A stretch of DNA of 64,000 nt, taken from the NCBI GenBank assembly GCA_964017155.1, contig OZ024857.1:34555042-34619041 (forward strand), read 5' to 3'. Source of the DNA: Oasisia sp. SBJ-2009. Taxonomy: Eukaryota; Annelida; Polychaeta; Sabellida; Siboglinidae. The position numbers and the translations under genes are program-made. Below, piece by piece: positions 27,001 to 41,200 of the stretch (position 1 is its first letter; every line of letters starts with the position of its first letter). Under the pieces are notes generated by a model that did no database searches, was not told where the DNA came from, and saw only the letters and a program-made list of their open reading frames with translations.

Positions 27001-29719
27001 CACCCAAACTCCCCACTCCACCCAACCTCCCCACTCCAACCAACCTCGCCTCTCCACCCAACCTCCCCACTTCCCCCAACCTCCGCACTCCATGCAACCT
27101 CCGCACTCCACCCAACCTCCGCACTCCACACTACTTCCCCACTTCATACAACCTCCCCACTCAACCCAACCTCCCCACTTCACCCAACCTCCCCACTTCA
27201 CCCAACCTCCCCACATCACCCAACCTCCCCACTTCACCCAACCTCCCAAAATCACCCAACCTCCCCACTCCACTCAAACTCCCCACTCCACGCAACCTCC
27301 TCACTCCACCCAACCTCCCCACTTCACCCAAACTCCCCAGAGCACCCAACCTCCCCACTTTTCCCAACCTCCCCACTCCACCCAACCTCCCCTCTCCACC
27401 CAACCTCCCCACTTCACCCAAACTCCCCACCCAACCTCCCCACACCTCCCAACCTACGCACTCCACCCAACCACACCACTCCACCCAACCTCCCCACTTC
27501 AACCCATCCTCCCCACTCCACTCAACCTCCGCCCTCCACCTAACCTCCCCACACCACCCAACCTCCCCACTTCACCCAACCTCCGCACTCCACCCAACCT
27601 CCACACTGCACCCAACTTCCGCACTCCACCCAACCTCCGCACTCCACACAACTTCCTCACTCCACCCAACCTCCCCACTCCACCCAACCTCCCCACTTCA
27701 CCGAACCTCCGCCCTCCACCCAACCTCCCCACTCCACCCAACTTCCCCATTTCACCCAACCTCCCCACTCTACCCAACCTCCTCACTCCACCCAACCTCC
27801 CCACTTCACCCAACATCCCCAGAGCACCCAACCTCCCCACTCCACGCAACCTCCCAACTTCACCCAGTCTCCCCACTTCACCCAACCTCCCCACATCCCC
27901 CAACCTCCCCACTCCACCCAACCTCCCCAAATCACCCAACCTCCCCATTTCACTCAAACTCCCCACTCCACCCAACCTCCTCACTTCACCCAACCTCCCC
28001 ACTTCACCCAACCTCCCCAGAGCACCCAAACTCCCCACTCCACCCAACCTCCCCACTCCACCCAACCTCGCCTCTCCACCCAACCTCCCCACTTCCCCGA
28101 ACCTCCCCACTCCACCCAACCTCCCCAATTCACCCAACCTCCCCACATCACCCAAACTCCCCACTCCACCCATCCTCCCCACCCCACCCAACCTCCCCAC
28201 TTCACCTAACCTCCCTACTTCACCCAACCTCCCCACTCCACCCAACTTCCGCACTCCACCCAACTTCCGCACTCCATGCAACCTCCGCACTCCACCCAAC
28301 CTCCGCACTCCACACAACTTCCCCACTTCATACAACCTCCCCACTCAACCCAACCTCCCCACTTCACCCAACCTCCCCACTTCACCCAACCTCCCCACAT
28401 CACCCAACCTCCCCACTTCACCCAACCTCCCAAAATCACCCAACCTCCCCACGCCATCCAACCTCCCAACTCCACCCAACCTCCCCACACCTCCCAACCT
28501 ACGCACTCCACCCAACCACACCACTCCACCCAACCTCCCCACTTCAACCCATCCTGCCCACTCCACTCAACCTCCGCCCTCCACCTAACCTCCCCACACC
28601 ACCCATCCTCCCCACTTCACCCAACCTCCGCACTCCACCCAACCTCCACACTCCACCCAACTTCCGCACTCCACCCAACCTCCGCACTCCACACAACTTC
28701 CTCACTCCACCCAACCTCCCCACTCCACCCAATCTCCCCACTTCACCGAACCTCCGCCCTCCACCCAACCTCCCCACTCCACCCAACTTCCCCATTTCAC
28801 CCAACCTCCCCACTCTACCCAACCTCCTCACTCCACCCAACCTCCCCACTTCACCCAACCTCCCCAGAGCACCCAAACTCCCTACTCCACCCAACCTCCC
28901 CACTCCACCCAACCTCCCCTCTCCACCCAACCTCCCCACTTCACCCAACCTCCCCACCCCACCCAACCTCCCCACTTCACCCAACCTCCCTACTTCACCC
29001 AACATCCCCACTCCGCCCAACTTCCGCACTCCGTGCAACCTCCGCACTCCACCCAACCTCCGCACTCCACACAACTTCCCTACTTCATACAACCTCCCCA
29101 CTCAACCCAACCTCCCCATTTCACCCAACCTCCCCACTTCACCCAACCTCCCCACATCACCCAACCTCCCCACTCCACCCAACCTGCCCAAATCACCCAA
29201 CCTCCCCAATCCCCTCAAACTCCCCACTCCACCCAACCTCATCACTCCACCCAACCTCCCCACTTAACCCTACCTCCCCAGAGCACCCAACCTCCCCACT
29301 CCACCGAACCTCCCCACTCCACCCAACCTCCGAACACCACCCAACTTCAGCACTCCACCCAACCCCCCCACTCCACCGAACCTCACCACTCCATCCAACC
29401 TCCCAAATCCACCCAATCTCCCCACTCCTCCCAACCCACGCACTCCACCCAACCGCACCACTCCACCCAACCTCCCCACTTCAACCCAACCTCCCCACTA
29501 CACCCAACCTCCGCCCTCCACCCAACCTCCCCACTGCACCCAACCTCCCCACTTCACCCAACCTCCGCACTCCACCCAACCTCCGCACTCCACCCAACTT
29601 CCGCACTCCACCCAACCTACGCACTCCACACAACTTCCCCACTTCATACAACCTCCCCACTTCACCCAGTCTCCCCACTTCACCCAACCTCCCCACATCA
29701 CCCAACCTCCCCACTCCAC
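22404..29719. repeat. 3,059-bp higher-order unit, 2.4 tandem copies
   Basis: Copy 1 runs about 22,404-25,462, copy 2 about 25,463-28,521 and partial copy 3 to about 29,719. Markers recur at +3,059: TTAACCCTACC at 23,147, 26,206 and 29,265, and a 13-bp short monomer near 24,366 and 27,425. Copies differ by very few bases, for example CAACTTCCCC against CAACTTCCCT near 26,020 and CAACCTTCCC near 26,430. The unit is one base short of 170 monomers. A further copy, lacking only the last stretch, lies at 43,986-46,975. Confidence 0.9.
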
Positions 29720-32700
29720 CCACACTCCCCACTCCACCGAACCTCCCCACGCCATCCAACCTCCCAACTCCACCCAACCTCCCCACACCTCCCAAACTAC
29801 GCACTCCACCCAACCACACCACTCCACCCAACCTCCCCACTTCAACCCATCCTCCCCACTCCACTCAACCTCCGCCCTCCACCCAACCTCCACACTCCAC
29901 CCAACTTCCGCACTCCACCCAACCTCCGCACTCCACACAACTTCCTCACTCCACCCAACCTCCCCACTCCACCCAACCTCCCCACTTCACCGAACCTCCG
30001 CCCTCCACCCAACCTCCCCACTCCACCCAACTTCCCCATTTCACCCAACCTCCCCACTCTACCCAACCTCTTCACTCCACCCAACCTCCCCACTTCACCC
30101 AACATCCCCAGAGCACCCAACCTCCCCACTCCACGCAACCTCCCAACTTCACCCAATCTCCCCACTTCACCCAACCTCCCCACTTCACCGAACCTCCGCC
30201 CTCCACACAAAACCTCCCCACTCCACCCAACTTCCCCATTTCACCCAACCTCCCCACTCTACCCAACCTCCTCACTCCACCCAAACTCCCCACTTCACCC
30301 AACCTCCCCAGAGCACCCAAACTCCCCACTCCACCCAACCTCCCCACTCCACCCAACCTCCCCTCTCCACCCATCCTCCCCACTTCTCCCAACCTCCCCA
30401 CTCCACCCAACCTCCCCACCCCACCCAACCTCCCCACTTCACCCAACTTCCCCATTTCACCCAACCTCCCCACTCTACCCAACCTCCTCACTCCACCCAA
30501 ACTCCCCACTTCACCCAACCTCCCCAGAGCACCCAAACTCCCCACTCCACCCAACCTCCCCACTCCACCCAACCTCCCCTCTCCACCCATCCTCCCCACT
30601 TCTCCCAACCTCCCCACTCCACCCAACCTCCCCACCCCACCCAACCTCCCCACTTCACCCAACCTCCCTACTTCACCCAACATCCCCACTCCACCCAACT
30701 TCCGCACTCCACCCAACTTCCGCACTCCGTGCAACCTCCGCACTCCACCCAACCTCCGCACTCCACACAACTTCCCCGCTTCATACAACCTCCCCACTCA
30801 ACCCAACCTCCCCACTTCACCCAACCTCCCCACTTCACCCAACCTCCCCACATCACCCAACCTCCCCACTCCACCCAACCTCCCCAAATCACCCAACCTC
30901 CCCACTCCACTCAAACTCCCCACTCCACGCAACCTCCTCACTCCACCCAACCTCCCCACTTCACCCAACCTCCCCAGAGCACCCAACCTCCCCACTCTTC
31001 CCAACCTCCCCACTCCACCCAACCTCCCCTCTCCACCCAACCTCCCCACTTCACCCAACCTCCCCACTCCACCCAACCTCCCCACTCCACCCACACTCCC
31101 CACTCCACCGAACCTCCCCACGCCATCCAACCTCCCAACTCCACCCAACCTCCCCACACCTCCCAACCTACGCACTCCACCCAACCACACCACTCCACCC
31201 AACCTCCCCACTTCAACCCATCCTGCCCACTCCACTCAACCTCCGCCCTCCACCTAACCTCCCCACACCACCCATCCTCCCCACTTCACCCAACCTCCGC
31301 ACTCCACCCAACCTCCACACTCCACCCAACTTCCGCACTCCACCCAACCTCCGCACTCCACACAACTTCCTCACTCCACCCAACCTCCCCACTCCACCCA
31401 ACCTCCCCACTTCACCGAACCTCCGCCCTCCACCCAACCTCCCCACTCCACCCAACTTCCCCATTTCACCCAACCTCCCCACTCTACCCAACCTCCTCAC
31501 TCCACCCAACCTCCCCACTTCACCCAACATCCCCAGAGCACCCAACCTCCCCACTCCACGCAACCTCCCAACTTCACCCAGTCTCCCCACTTCACCCAAC
31601 CTCCCCACATCCCCCAACCTCCCCACTCCACCCAACCTCCCCAAATCACCCAACCTCCCCATTTCACTCAAACTCCCCACTCCACCCAACCTCCTCACTT
31701 CACCCAACCTCCCCACTTCACCCAACCTCCCCAGAGCACCCAAACTCCCCACTCCACCCAACCTCCCCACTCCACCCAACCTCGCCTCTCCACCCAACCT
31801 CCCCACTTCCCCGAACCTCCCCACTCCACCCAACCTCCCCAATTCACCCAACCTCCCCACATCACCCAAACTCCCCACTCCACCCATCCTCCCCACCCCA
31901 CCCAACCTCCCCACTTCACCTAACCTCCCTACTTCACCCAACCTCCCCACTCCACCCAACTTCCGCACTCCACCCAACTTCCGCACTCCATGCAACCTCC
32001 GCACTCCACCCAACCTCCGCACTCCACACAACTTCCCCACTTCATACAACCTCCCCACTCAACCCAACCTCCCCACTTCACCCAACCTCCCCACTTCACC
32101 CAACCTCCCCACATCACCCAACCTCCCCACTTCACCCAACCTCCCAAAATCACCCAACCTCCCCACGCCATCCAACCTCCCAACTCCACCCAACCTCCCC
32201 ACACCTCCCAACCTACGCACTCCACCCAACCACACCACTCCACCCAACCTCCCCACTTCAACCCATCCTGCCCACTCCACTCAACCTCCGCCCTCCACCT
32301 AACCTCCCCACACCACCCATCCTCCCCACTTCACCCAACCTCCGCACTCCACCCAACCTCCACACTCCACCCAACTTCCGCACTCCACCCAACCTCCGCA
32401 CTCCACACAACTTCCTCACTCCACCCAACCTCCCCACTCCACCCAATCTCCCCACTTCACCGAACCTCCGCCCTCCACCCAACCTCCCCACTCCACCCAA
32501 CTTCCCCATTTCACCCAACCTCCCCACTCTACCCAACCTCCTCACTCCACCCAACCTCCCCACTTCACCCAACCTCCCCAGAGCACCCAAACTCCCTACT
32601 CCACCCAACCTCCCCACTCCACCCAACCTCCCCTCTCCACCCAACCTCCCCACTTCACCCAACCTCCCCACCCCACCCAACCTCCCCACTTCACCCAACC

Positions 32701-35700
32701 TCCCTACTTCACCCAACATCCCCACTCCACCCAACTTCCGCACTCCGTGCAACCTCCGCACTCCACCCAACCTCCGCACTCCACACAACTTCCCCACTTC
32801 ATACAACCTCCCCACTCAACCCAACCTCCCCATTTCACCCAACCTCCCCACTTCACCCAACCTCCCCACATCACCCAACCTCCCCACTCCACCCAACCTG
32901 CCCAAATCACCCAACCTCCCCAATCCCCTCAAACTCCCCACTCCACCCAACCTCATCACTCCACCCAACCTCCCCACTTAACCCTACCTCCCCAGAGCAC
33001 CCAACCTCCCCACTCCACCGAACCTCCCCACTCCACCCAACCTCCGAACACCACCCAACTTCAGCACTCCACCCAACCCCCCCACTCCACCGAACCTCAC
33101 CACTCCATCCAACCTCCCAAATCCACCCAATCTCCCCACTCCTCCCAACCCACGCACTCCACCCAACCGCACCACTCCACCCAACCTCCCCACTTCAACC
33201 CAACCTCCCCACTACACCCAACCTCCGCCCTCCACCCAACCTCCCCACTGCACCCAACCTCCCCACTTCACCCAACCTCCGCACTCCACCCAACCTCCGC
33301 ACTCCACCCAACTTCCGCACTCCACCCAACCTACGCACTCCACACAACTTCCCCACTTCATACAACCTCCCCACTTCACCCAGTCTCCCCACTTCACCCA
33401 ACCTCCCCACATCACCCAACCTCCCCACTCCACCCACACTCCCCACTCCACCGAACCTCCCCACGCCATCCAACCTCCCAACTCCACCCAACCTCCCCAC
33501 ACCTCCCAAACTACGCACTCCACCCAACCACACCACTCCACCCAACCTCCCCACTTCAACCCATCCTCCCCACTCCACTCAACCTCCGCCCTCCACCCAA
33601 CCTCCACACTCCACCCAACTTCCGCACTCCACCCAACCTCCGCACTCCACACAACTTCCTCACTCCACCCAACCTCCCCACTCCACCCAACCTCCCCACT
33701 TCACCGAACCTCCGCCCTCCACCCAACCTCCCCACTCCACCCAACTTCCCCATTTCACCCAACCTCCCCACTCTACCCAACCTCTTCACTCCACCCAACC
33801 TCCCCACTTCACCCAACATCCCCAGAGCACCCAACCTCCCCACTCCACGCAACCTCCCAACTTCACCCAATCTCCCCACTTCACCCAACCTCCCCACTTC
33901 ACCGAACCTCCGCCCTCCACCCAACCTCCCCACTCCACCCAACTTCCCCATTTCACCCAACCTCCCCACTCTACCCAACCTCCTCACTCCACCCAAACTC
34001 CCCACTTCACCCAACCTCCCCAGAGCACCCAAACTCCCCACTCCACCCAACCTCCCCACTCCACCCAACCTCCCCTCTCCACCCATCCTCCCCACTTCTC
34101 CCAACCTCCCCACTCCACCCAACCTCCCCACCCCACCCAACCTCCCCACTTCACCCAACCTCCCTACTTCACCCAACATCCCCACTCCACCCAACTTCCG
34201 CACTCCACCCAACTTCCGCACTCCGTGCAACCTCCGCACTCCACCCAACCTCCGCACTCCACACAACTTCCCCGCTTCATACAACCTCCCCACTCAACCC
34301 AACCTCCCCACTTCACCCAACCTCCCCACTTCACCCAACCTCCCCACATCACCCAACCTCCCCACTCCACCCAACCTCCCCAAATCACCCAACCTCCCCA
34401 CTCCACTCAAACTCCCCACTCCACGCAACCTCCTCACTCCACCCAACCTCCCCACTTCACCCAACCTCCCCAGAGCACCCAACCTCCCCACTCTTCCCAA
34501 CCTCCCCACTCCACCCAACCTCCCCTCTCCACCCAACCTCCCCACTTCACCCAACCTCCCCACTCCACCCAACCTCCCCACTCCACCCACACTCCCCACT
34601 CCACCGAACCTCCCCACGCCATCCAACCTCCCAACTCCACCCAACCTCCCCACACCTCCCAACCTACGCACTCCACCCAACCACACCACTCCACCCAACC
34701 TCCCCACTTCAACCCATCCTGCCCACTCCACTCAACCTCCGCCCTCCACCTAACCTCCCCACACCACCCATCCTCCCCACTTCACCCAACCTCCGCACTC
34801 CACCCAACCTCCACACTCCACCCAACTTCCGCACTCCACCCAACCTCCGCACTCCACACAACTTCCTCACTCCACCCAACCTCCCCACTCCACCCAATCT
34901 TCCCACTTCACCGAACCTCCGCCCTCCACCCAACCTCCCCACTCCACCCAACTTCCCCATTTCACCCAACCTCCCCACTCTACCCAACCTCCTCACTCCA
35001 CCCAACCTCCCCACTTCACCCAACCTCCCCAGAGCACCCAAACTCCCTACTCCACCCAACCTCCCCACTCCACCCAACCTCCCCTCTCCACCCAACCTCC
35101 CCACTTCACCCAACCTCCCCACCCCACCCAACCTCCCCACTTCACCCAACCTCCCTACTTCACCCAACATCCCCACTCCACCCAACTTCCGCACTCCGTG
35201 CAACCTCCGCACTCCACCCAACCTCCGCACTCCACACAACTTCCCCACTTCATACAACCTCCCCACTCAACCCAACCTCCCCATTTCACCCAACCTCCCC
35301 ACTTCACCCAACCTCCCCACATCACCCAACCTCCCCACTCCACCCAACCTGCCCAAATCACCCAACCTCCCCAATCCCCTCAAACTCCCCACTCCACCCA
35401 ACCTCATCACTCCACCCAACCTCCCCACTTAACCCTACCTCCCCAGAGCACCCAACCTCCCCACTCCACCGAACCTCCCCACTCCACCCAACCTCCGAAC
35501 ACCACCCAACTTCAGCACTCCACCCAACCCCCCCACTCCACCGAACCTCACCACTCCATCCAACCTCCCAAATCCACCCAATCTCCCCACTCCTCCCAAC
35601 CCACGGACTCCACCCAACCGCACCACTCCACCCAACCTCCCCACTTCAACCCAACCTCCCCACTACACCCAACCTCCGCCCTCCACCCAACCTCCCCACT

Positions 35701-36291
35701 GCACCCAACCTCCCCACTTCACCCAACCTCCGCACTCCACCCAACCTCCGCACTCCACCCAACTTCCGCACTCCACCCAACCTACGCACTCCACACAACT
35801 TCCCCACTTCATACAACCTCCCCACTTCACCCAGTCTCCCCACTTCACCCAACCTCCCCACATCACCCAACCTCCCCACTCCACCCACACTCCCCACTCC
35901 ACCGAACCTCCCCACGCCATCCAACCTCCCAACTCCACCCAACCTCCCCACACCTCCCAAACTACGCACTCCACCCAACCACACCACTCCACCCAACCTC
36001 CCCACTTCAACCCATCCTTCCCACTCCACTCAACCTCCGCCCTCCACCCAACCTCCACACTCCACCCAACTTCCGCACTCCACCCAACCTCCGCACTCCA
36101 CACAACTTCCTCACTCCACCCAACCTCCCCACTCCACCCAACCTCCCCACTTCACCGAACCTCCGCCCTCCACCCAACCTCCCCACTCCACCCAACTTCC
36201 CCATTTCACCCAACCTCCCCACTCTACCCAACCTCTTCACTCCACCCAACCTCCCCACTTCACCCAACATCCCCAGAGCACCCAACCTCCC
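29485..36291. repeat. 6.8-kb segmental duplication, copy 2 (offset 15,204 bp)
   Basis: This is the second copy of 14,281-21,087. It contains the 216-bp pair at 30,224-30,663 and the 2,451-bp pair (TTAACCCTACC at 32,979 and 35,430). After the right break near 36,292 the sequence continues as a different junction, passing at about 36,470 into a CTCCGCCCTCCACCTAACC block. Small differences from copy 1 include the changes near 34,900 and 36,015 and CACGCAAACTCC near 36,300. Near-identity over 6.8 kb suggests a recent event or ongoing homogenisation. Confidence 0.9.
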
Positions 36292-38260
36292 CACTCCACG
36301 CAAACTCCCAACTTCACCCAATCTCCCCACTTCACCCAACCTCCCCACTTCACCGAACCTCCGCCCTCCACCCAACCTCCCCACTCCACCCAACTTCCCC
36401 ATTTCACCCAACCTCCCCACTCTACCCAACCTCCTCACTCCACCCAAACTCCCCACTTCACCCAACCTCCGCCCTCCACCTAACCTCCCCACACCACCCA
36501 TCCTCCCCACTTCACCCAACCTCCGCACTCCACCCAACCTCCACACTCCACCCAACTTCCGCACTCCACCCAACCTCCGCACTCCACACAACTTCCTCAC
36601 TCCACCCAACCTCCCCACTCCACCCAATCTCCCCACTTCACCGAACCTCCGCCCTCCACCCAACCTCCCCACTCCACCCAACTTCCCCATTTCACCCAAC
36701 CTCCCCACTCTACCCAACCTCCTCACTCCACCCAACCTCCCCACTTCACCCAACCTCCCCAGAGCACCCAAACTCCCTACTCCACCCAACCTCCCCACTC
36801 CACCCAACCTCCCCTCTCCACCCAACCTCCCCACTTCACCCAACCTCCCCACCCCACCCAACCTCCCCACTTCACCCAACCTCCCTACTTCACCCAACAT
36901 CCCCACTCCACCCAACTTCCGCACTCCGTGCAACCTCCGCACTCCACCCAACCTCCGCACTCCACACAACTTCCCCACTTCATACAACCTCCCCACTCAA
37001 CCCAACCTCCCCATTTCACCCAACCTCCCCACTTCACCCAACCTCCCCACATCACCCAACCTCCCCACTCCACCCAACCTGCCCAAATCACCCAACCTCC
37101 CCAATCCCCTCAAACTCCCCACTCCACCCAACCTCATCACTCCACCCAACCTCCCCACTTAACCCTACCTCCCCAGAGCACCCAACCTCCCCACTCCACC
37201 GAACCTCCCCACTCCACCCAACCTCCGAACACCACCCAACTTCAGCACTCCACCCAACCCCCCCACTCCACCGAACCTCACCACTCCATCCAACCTCCCA
37301 AATCCACCCAATCTCCCCACTCCTCCCAACCCACGCACTCCACCCAACCGCACCACTCCACCCAACCTCCCCACTTCAACCCAACCTCCCCACTACACCC
37401 AACCTCCGCCCTCCACCCAACCTCCCCACTGCACCCAACCTCCCCACTTCACCCAACCTCCGCACTCCACCCAACCTCCGCACTCCACCCAACTTCCGCA
37501 CTCCACCCAACCTACGCACTCCACACAACTTCCCCACTTCATACAACCTCCCCACTTCACCCAGTCTCCCCACTTCACCCAACCTCCCCACATCACCCAA
37601 CCTCCCCACTCCACCCACACTCCCCACTCCACCGAACCTCCCCACGCCATCCAACCTCCCAACTCCACCCAACCTCCCCACACCTCCCAAACTACGCACT
37701 CCACCCAACCACACCACTCCACCCAACCTCCCCACTTCAACCCATCCTCCCCACTCCACTCAACCTCCGCCCTCCACCCAACCTCCACACTCCACCCAAC
37801 TTCCGCACTCCACCCAACCTCCGCACTCCACACAACTTCCTCACTACACCCAACCTCCCCACTCCACCCAACCTCCCCACTTCACCGAACTTCCGCCCTC
37901 CACCCAACCTCCCCACTCCACCCAACTTCCCCATTTCACCCAACCTCCCCACTCTACCCAACCTCTTCACTCCACCCAACCTCCCCACTTCACCCAACAT
38001 CCCCAGAGCACCCAACCTCCCCACTCCACGCAACCTCCCAACTTCACCCAATCTCCCCACTTCACCCAACCTCCCCACTTCACCGAACCTCCGCCCTCCA
38101 CCCAACCTCCCCACTCCACCCAACTTCCCCATTTCACCCAACCTCCCCACTCTACCCAACCTCCTCACTCCACCCAAACTCCCCACTTCACCCAACCTCC
38201 CCAGAGCACCCAAACTCCCTACTCCACCCAACCTCCCCACTCCACCCAACCTCCCCTCTC
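36292..38260. repeat. Rearranged central-domain units with 1,730- and 1,406-bp spacings
   Basis: Here TTAACCCTACC markers at 35,430, 37,160 and 38,566 are only 1,730 and 1,406 bp apart, against 2,451 bp in the neighbouring arrays. The blocks in between are the usual central cassettes with internal sections missing. For example, near 38,257 two monomers (36 bp) present in the equivalent copy near 17,430-17,470 are absent. I read this as deletion derivatives of the 2,451-bp unit. No foreign sequence marks the junctions. Confidence 0.7.
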
Positions 38261-41200
38261 CACCCAACCTCCCCACTTCACCCAACCTCCCTACTTCACC
38301 CAACATCCCCACTCCACCCAACTTCCGCACTCCGTGCAACCTCCGCACTCCACCCAACCTCCGCACTCCACACAACTTCCCCACTTCATACAACCTCCCC
38401 ACTCAACCCAACCTCCCCATTTCACCCAACCTCCCCACTTCACCCAACCTCCCCACATCACCCAACCTCCCCACTCCACCCAACCTGCCCAAATCACCCA
38501 ACCTCCCCAATCCCCTCAAACTCCCCACTCCACCCAACCTCATCACTCCACCCAACCTCCCCACTTAACCCTACCTCCCCAGAGCACCCAACCTCCCCAC
38601 TCCACCGAACCTCCCCACTCCACCCAACCTCCGAACACCACCCAACTTCAGCACTCCACCCAACCCCCCCACTCCACCGAACCTCACCACTCCATCCAAC
38701 CTCCCAAATCCACCCAATCTCCCCACTCCTCCCAACCCACGCACTCCACCCAACCGCACCACTCCACCCAACCTCCCCACTTCAACCCAACCTCCCCACT
38801 ACACCCAACCTCCGCCCTCCACCCAACCTCCCCAATGCACCCAACCTCCCCACTTCACCCAACCTCCGCACTCCACCCAACCTCCGCACTCCACCCAACT
38901 TCCGCACTCCACCCAACCTACGCACTCCACACAACTTCCCCACTTCATACAACCTCCCCACTTCACCCAGTCTCCCCACTTCACCCAACCTCCCCACATC
39001 ACCCAACCTCCCCACTCCACCCACACTCCCCACTCCACCGAACCTCCCCACGCCATCCAACCTCCCAACTCCACCCAACCTCCCCACACCTCCCAAACTA
39101 CGCACTCCACCCAACCACACCACTCCACCCAACCTCCCCACTTCAACCCATCCTCCCCACTCCACTCAACCTCCGCCCTCCACCCAACCTCCACACTCCA
39201 CCCAACTTCCGCACTCCACCCAACCTCCGCACTCCACACAACTTCCTCACTCCACCCAACCTCCCCACTCCACCCAACCTCCCCACTTCACCGAACCTCC
39301 GCCCTCCACCCAACCTCCCCACTCCACCCAACTTCCCCATTTCACCCAACCTCCCCACTCTACCCAACCTCTTCACTCCACCCAACCTCCCCACTTCACC
39401 CAACATCCCCAGAGCACCCAACCTCCCCACTCCACGCAACCTCCCAACTTCACCCAATCTCCCCACTTCACCCAACCTCCCCACTTCACCGAACCTCCGC
39501 CCTCCACCCAACCTCCCCACTCCACCCAACTTCCCCATTTCACCCAACCTCCCCACTCTACCCAACCTCCTCACTCCACCCAAACTCCCCACTTCACCCA
39601 ACCTCCCCAGAGCACCCAAACTCCCCACTCCACCCAACCTCCCCACTCCACCCAACCTCCCCTCTCCACCCATCCTCCCCACTTCTCCCAACCTCCCCAC
39701 TCCACCCAACCTCCCCACCCCACCCAACCTCCCCACTTCACCCAACCTCCCTACTTCACCCAACATCCCCACTCCACCCAACTTCCGCACTCCACCCAAC
39801 TTCCGCACTCCGTGCAACCTCCGCACTCCACCCAACCTCCGCACTCCACACAACTTCCCCGCTTCATACAACCTCCCCACTCAACCCAACCTCCCCACTT
39901 CACCCAACCTCCCCACTTCACCCAACCTCCCCACATCACCCAACCTCCCCACTCCACCCAACCTCCCCAAATCACCCAACCTCCCCACTCCACTCAAACT
40001 CCCCACTCCACGCAACCTCCTCACTCCACCCAACCTCCCCACTTCACCCAACCTCCCCAGAGCACCCAACCTCCCCACTCTTCCTAACCTCCCCACTCCA
40101 CCCAACCTCCCCTCTCCACCCAACCTCCCCACTTCACCCAACCTCCCCACTCCACCCAACCTCCCCACTCCACCCACACTCCCCACTCCACCGAACCTCC
40201 CCACGCCATCCAACCTCCCAACTCCACCCAACCTCCCCACACCTCCCAACCTACGCACTCCACCCAACCACACCACTCCACCCAACCTCCCCACTTCAAC
40301 CCATCCTGCCCACTCCACTCAACCTCCGCCCTCCACCTAACCTCCCCACACCACCCATCCTCCCCACTTCACCCAACCTCCGCACTCCACCCAACCTCCA
40401 CACTCCACCCAACTTCCGCACTCCACCCAACCTCCGCACTCCACACAACTTCCTCACTCCACCCAACCTCCCCACTCCACCCAATCTCCCCACTTCACCG
40501 AACCTCCGCCCTCCACCCAACCTCCCCACTCCACCCAACTTCCCCATTTCACCCAACCTCCCCACTCTACCCAACCTCCTCACTCCACCCAACCTCCCCA
40601 CTTCACCCAACCTCCCCAGAGCACCCAAACTCCCTACTCCACCCAACCTCCCCACTCCACCCAACCTCCCCTCTCCACCCAACCTCCCCACTTCACTCAA
40701 CCTCCCCACCCCACCCAACCTCCCCACTTCACCCAACCTCCCTACTTCACCCAACATCCCCACTCCACCCAACTTCCGCACTCCGTGCAACCTCCGCACT
40801 CCACCCAACCTCCGCACTCCACACAACTTCCCCACTTCATACAACCTCCCCACTCAACCCAACCTCCCCATTTCACCCAACCTCCCCACTTCACCCAACC
40901 TCCCCACATCACCCAACCTCCCCACTCCACCCAACCTGCCCAAATCACCCAACCTCCCCAATCCCCTCAAACTCCCCACTCCACCCAACCTCATCACTCC
41001 ACCCAACCTCCCCACTTAACCCTACCTCCCCAGAGCACCCAACCTCCCCACTCCACCGAACCTCCCCACTCCACCCAACCTCCGAACACCACCCAACTTC
41101 AGCACTCCACCCAACCCCCCCACTCCACCGAACCTCACCACTCCATCCAACCTCCCAAATCCACCCAATCTCCCCACTCCTCCCAACCCACGCACTCCAC

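Noticed and set aside
14281..36291. Assembly artefact as the explanation for the large near-identical duplications
   Set aside because: It cannot be excluded from sequence alone. I keep the duplications as features because private substitutions differ between copies (for example near 34,900 and 36,015), which argues against simple re-use of the same reads. Spanning reads are needed to settle it.
36007..36996. Gly/Val/Trp-rich proteins on the minus strand, for example 36,007-36,996 and the many frames of 60-280 codons
   Set aside because: These are mirror readings of the same repeat. The repeated GGVGRL and EWGGWV patterns are simply the translated monomer, and they recur in register with each tandem copy.
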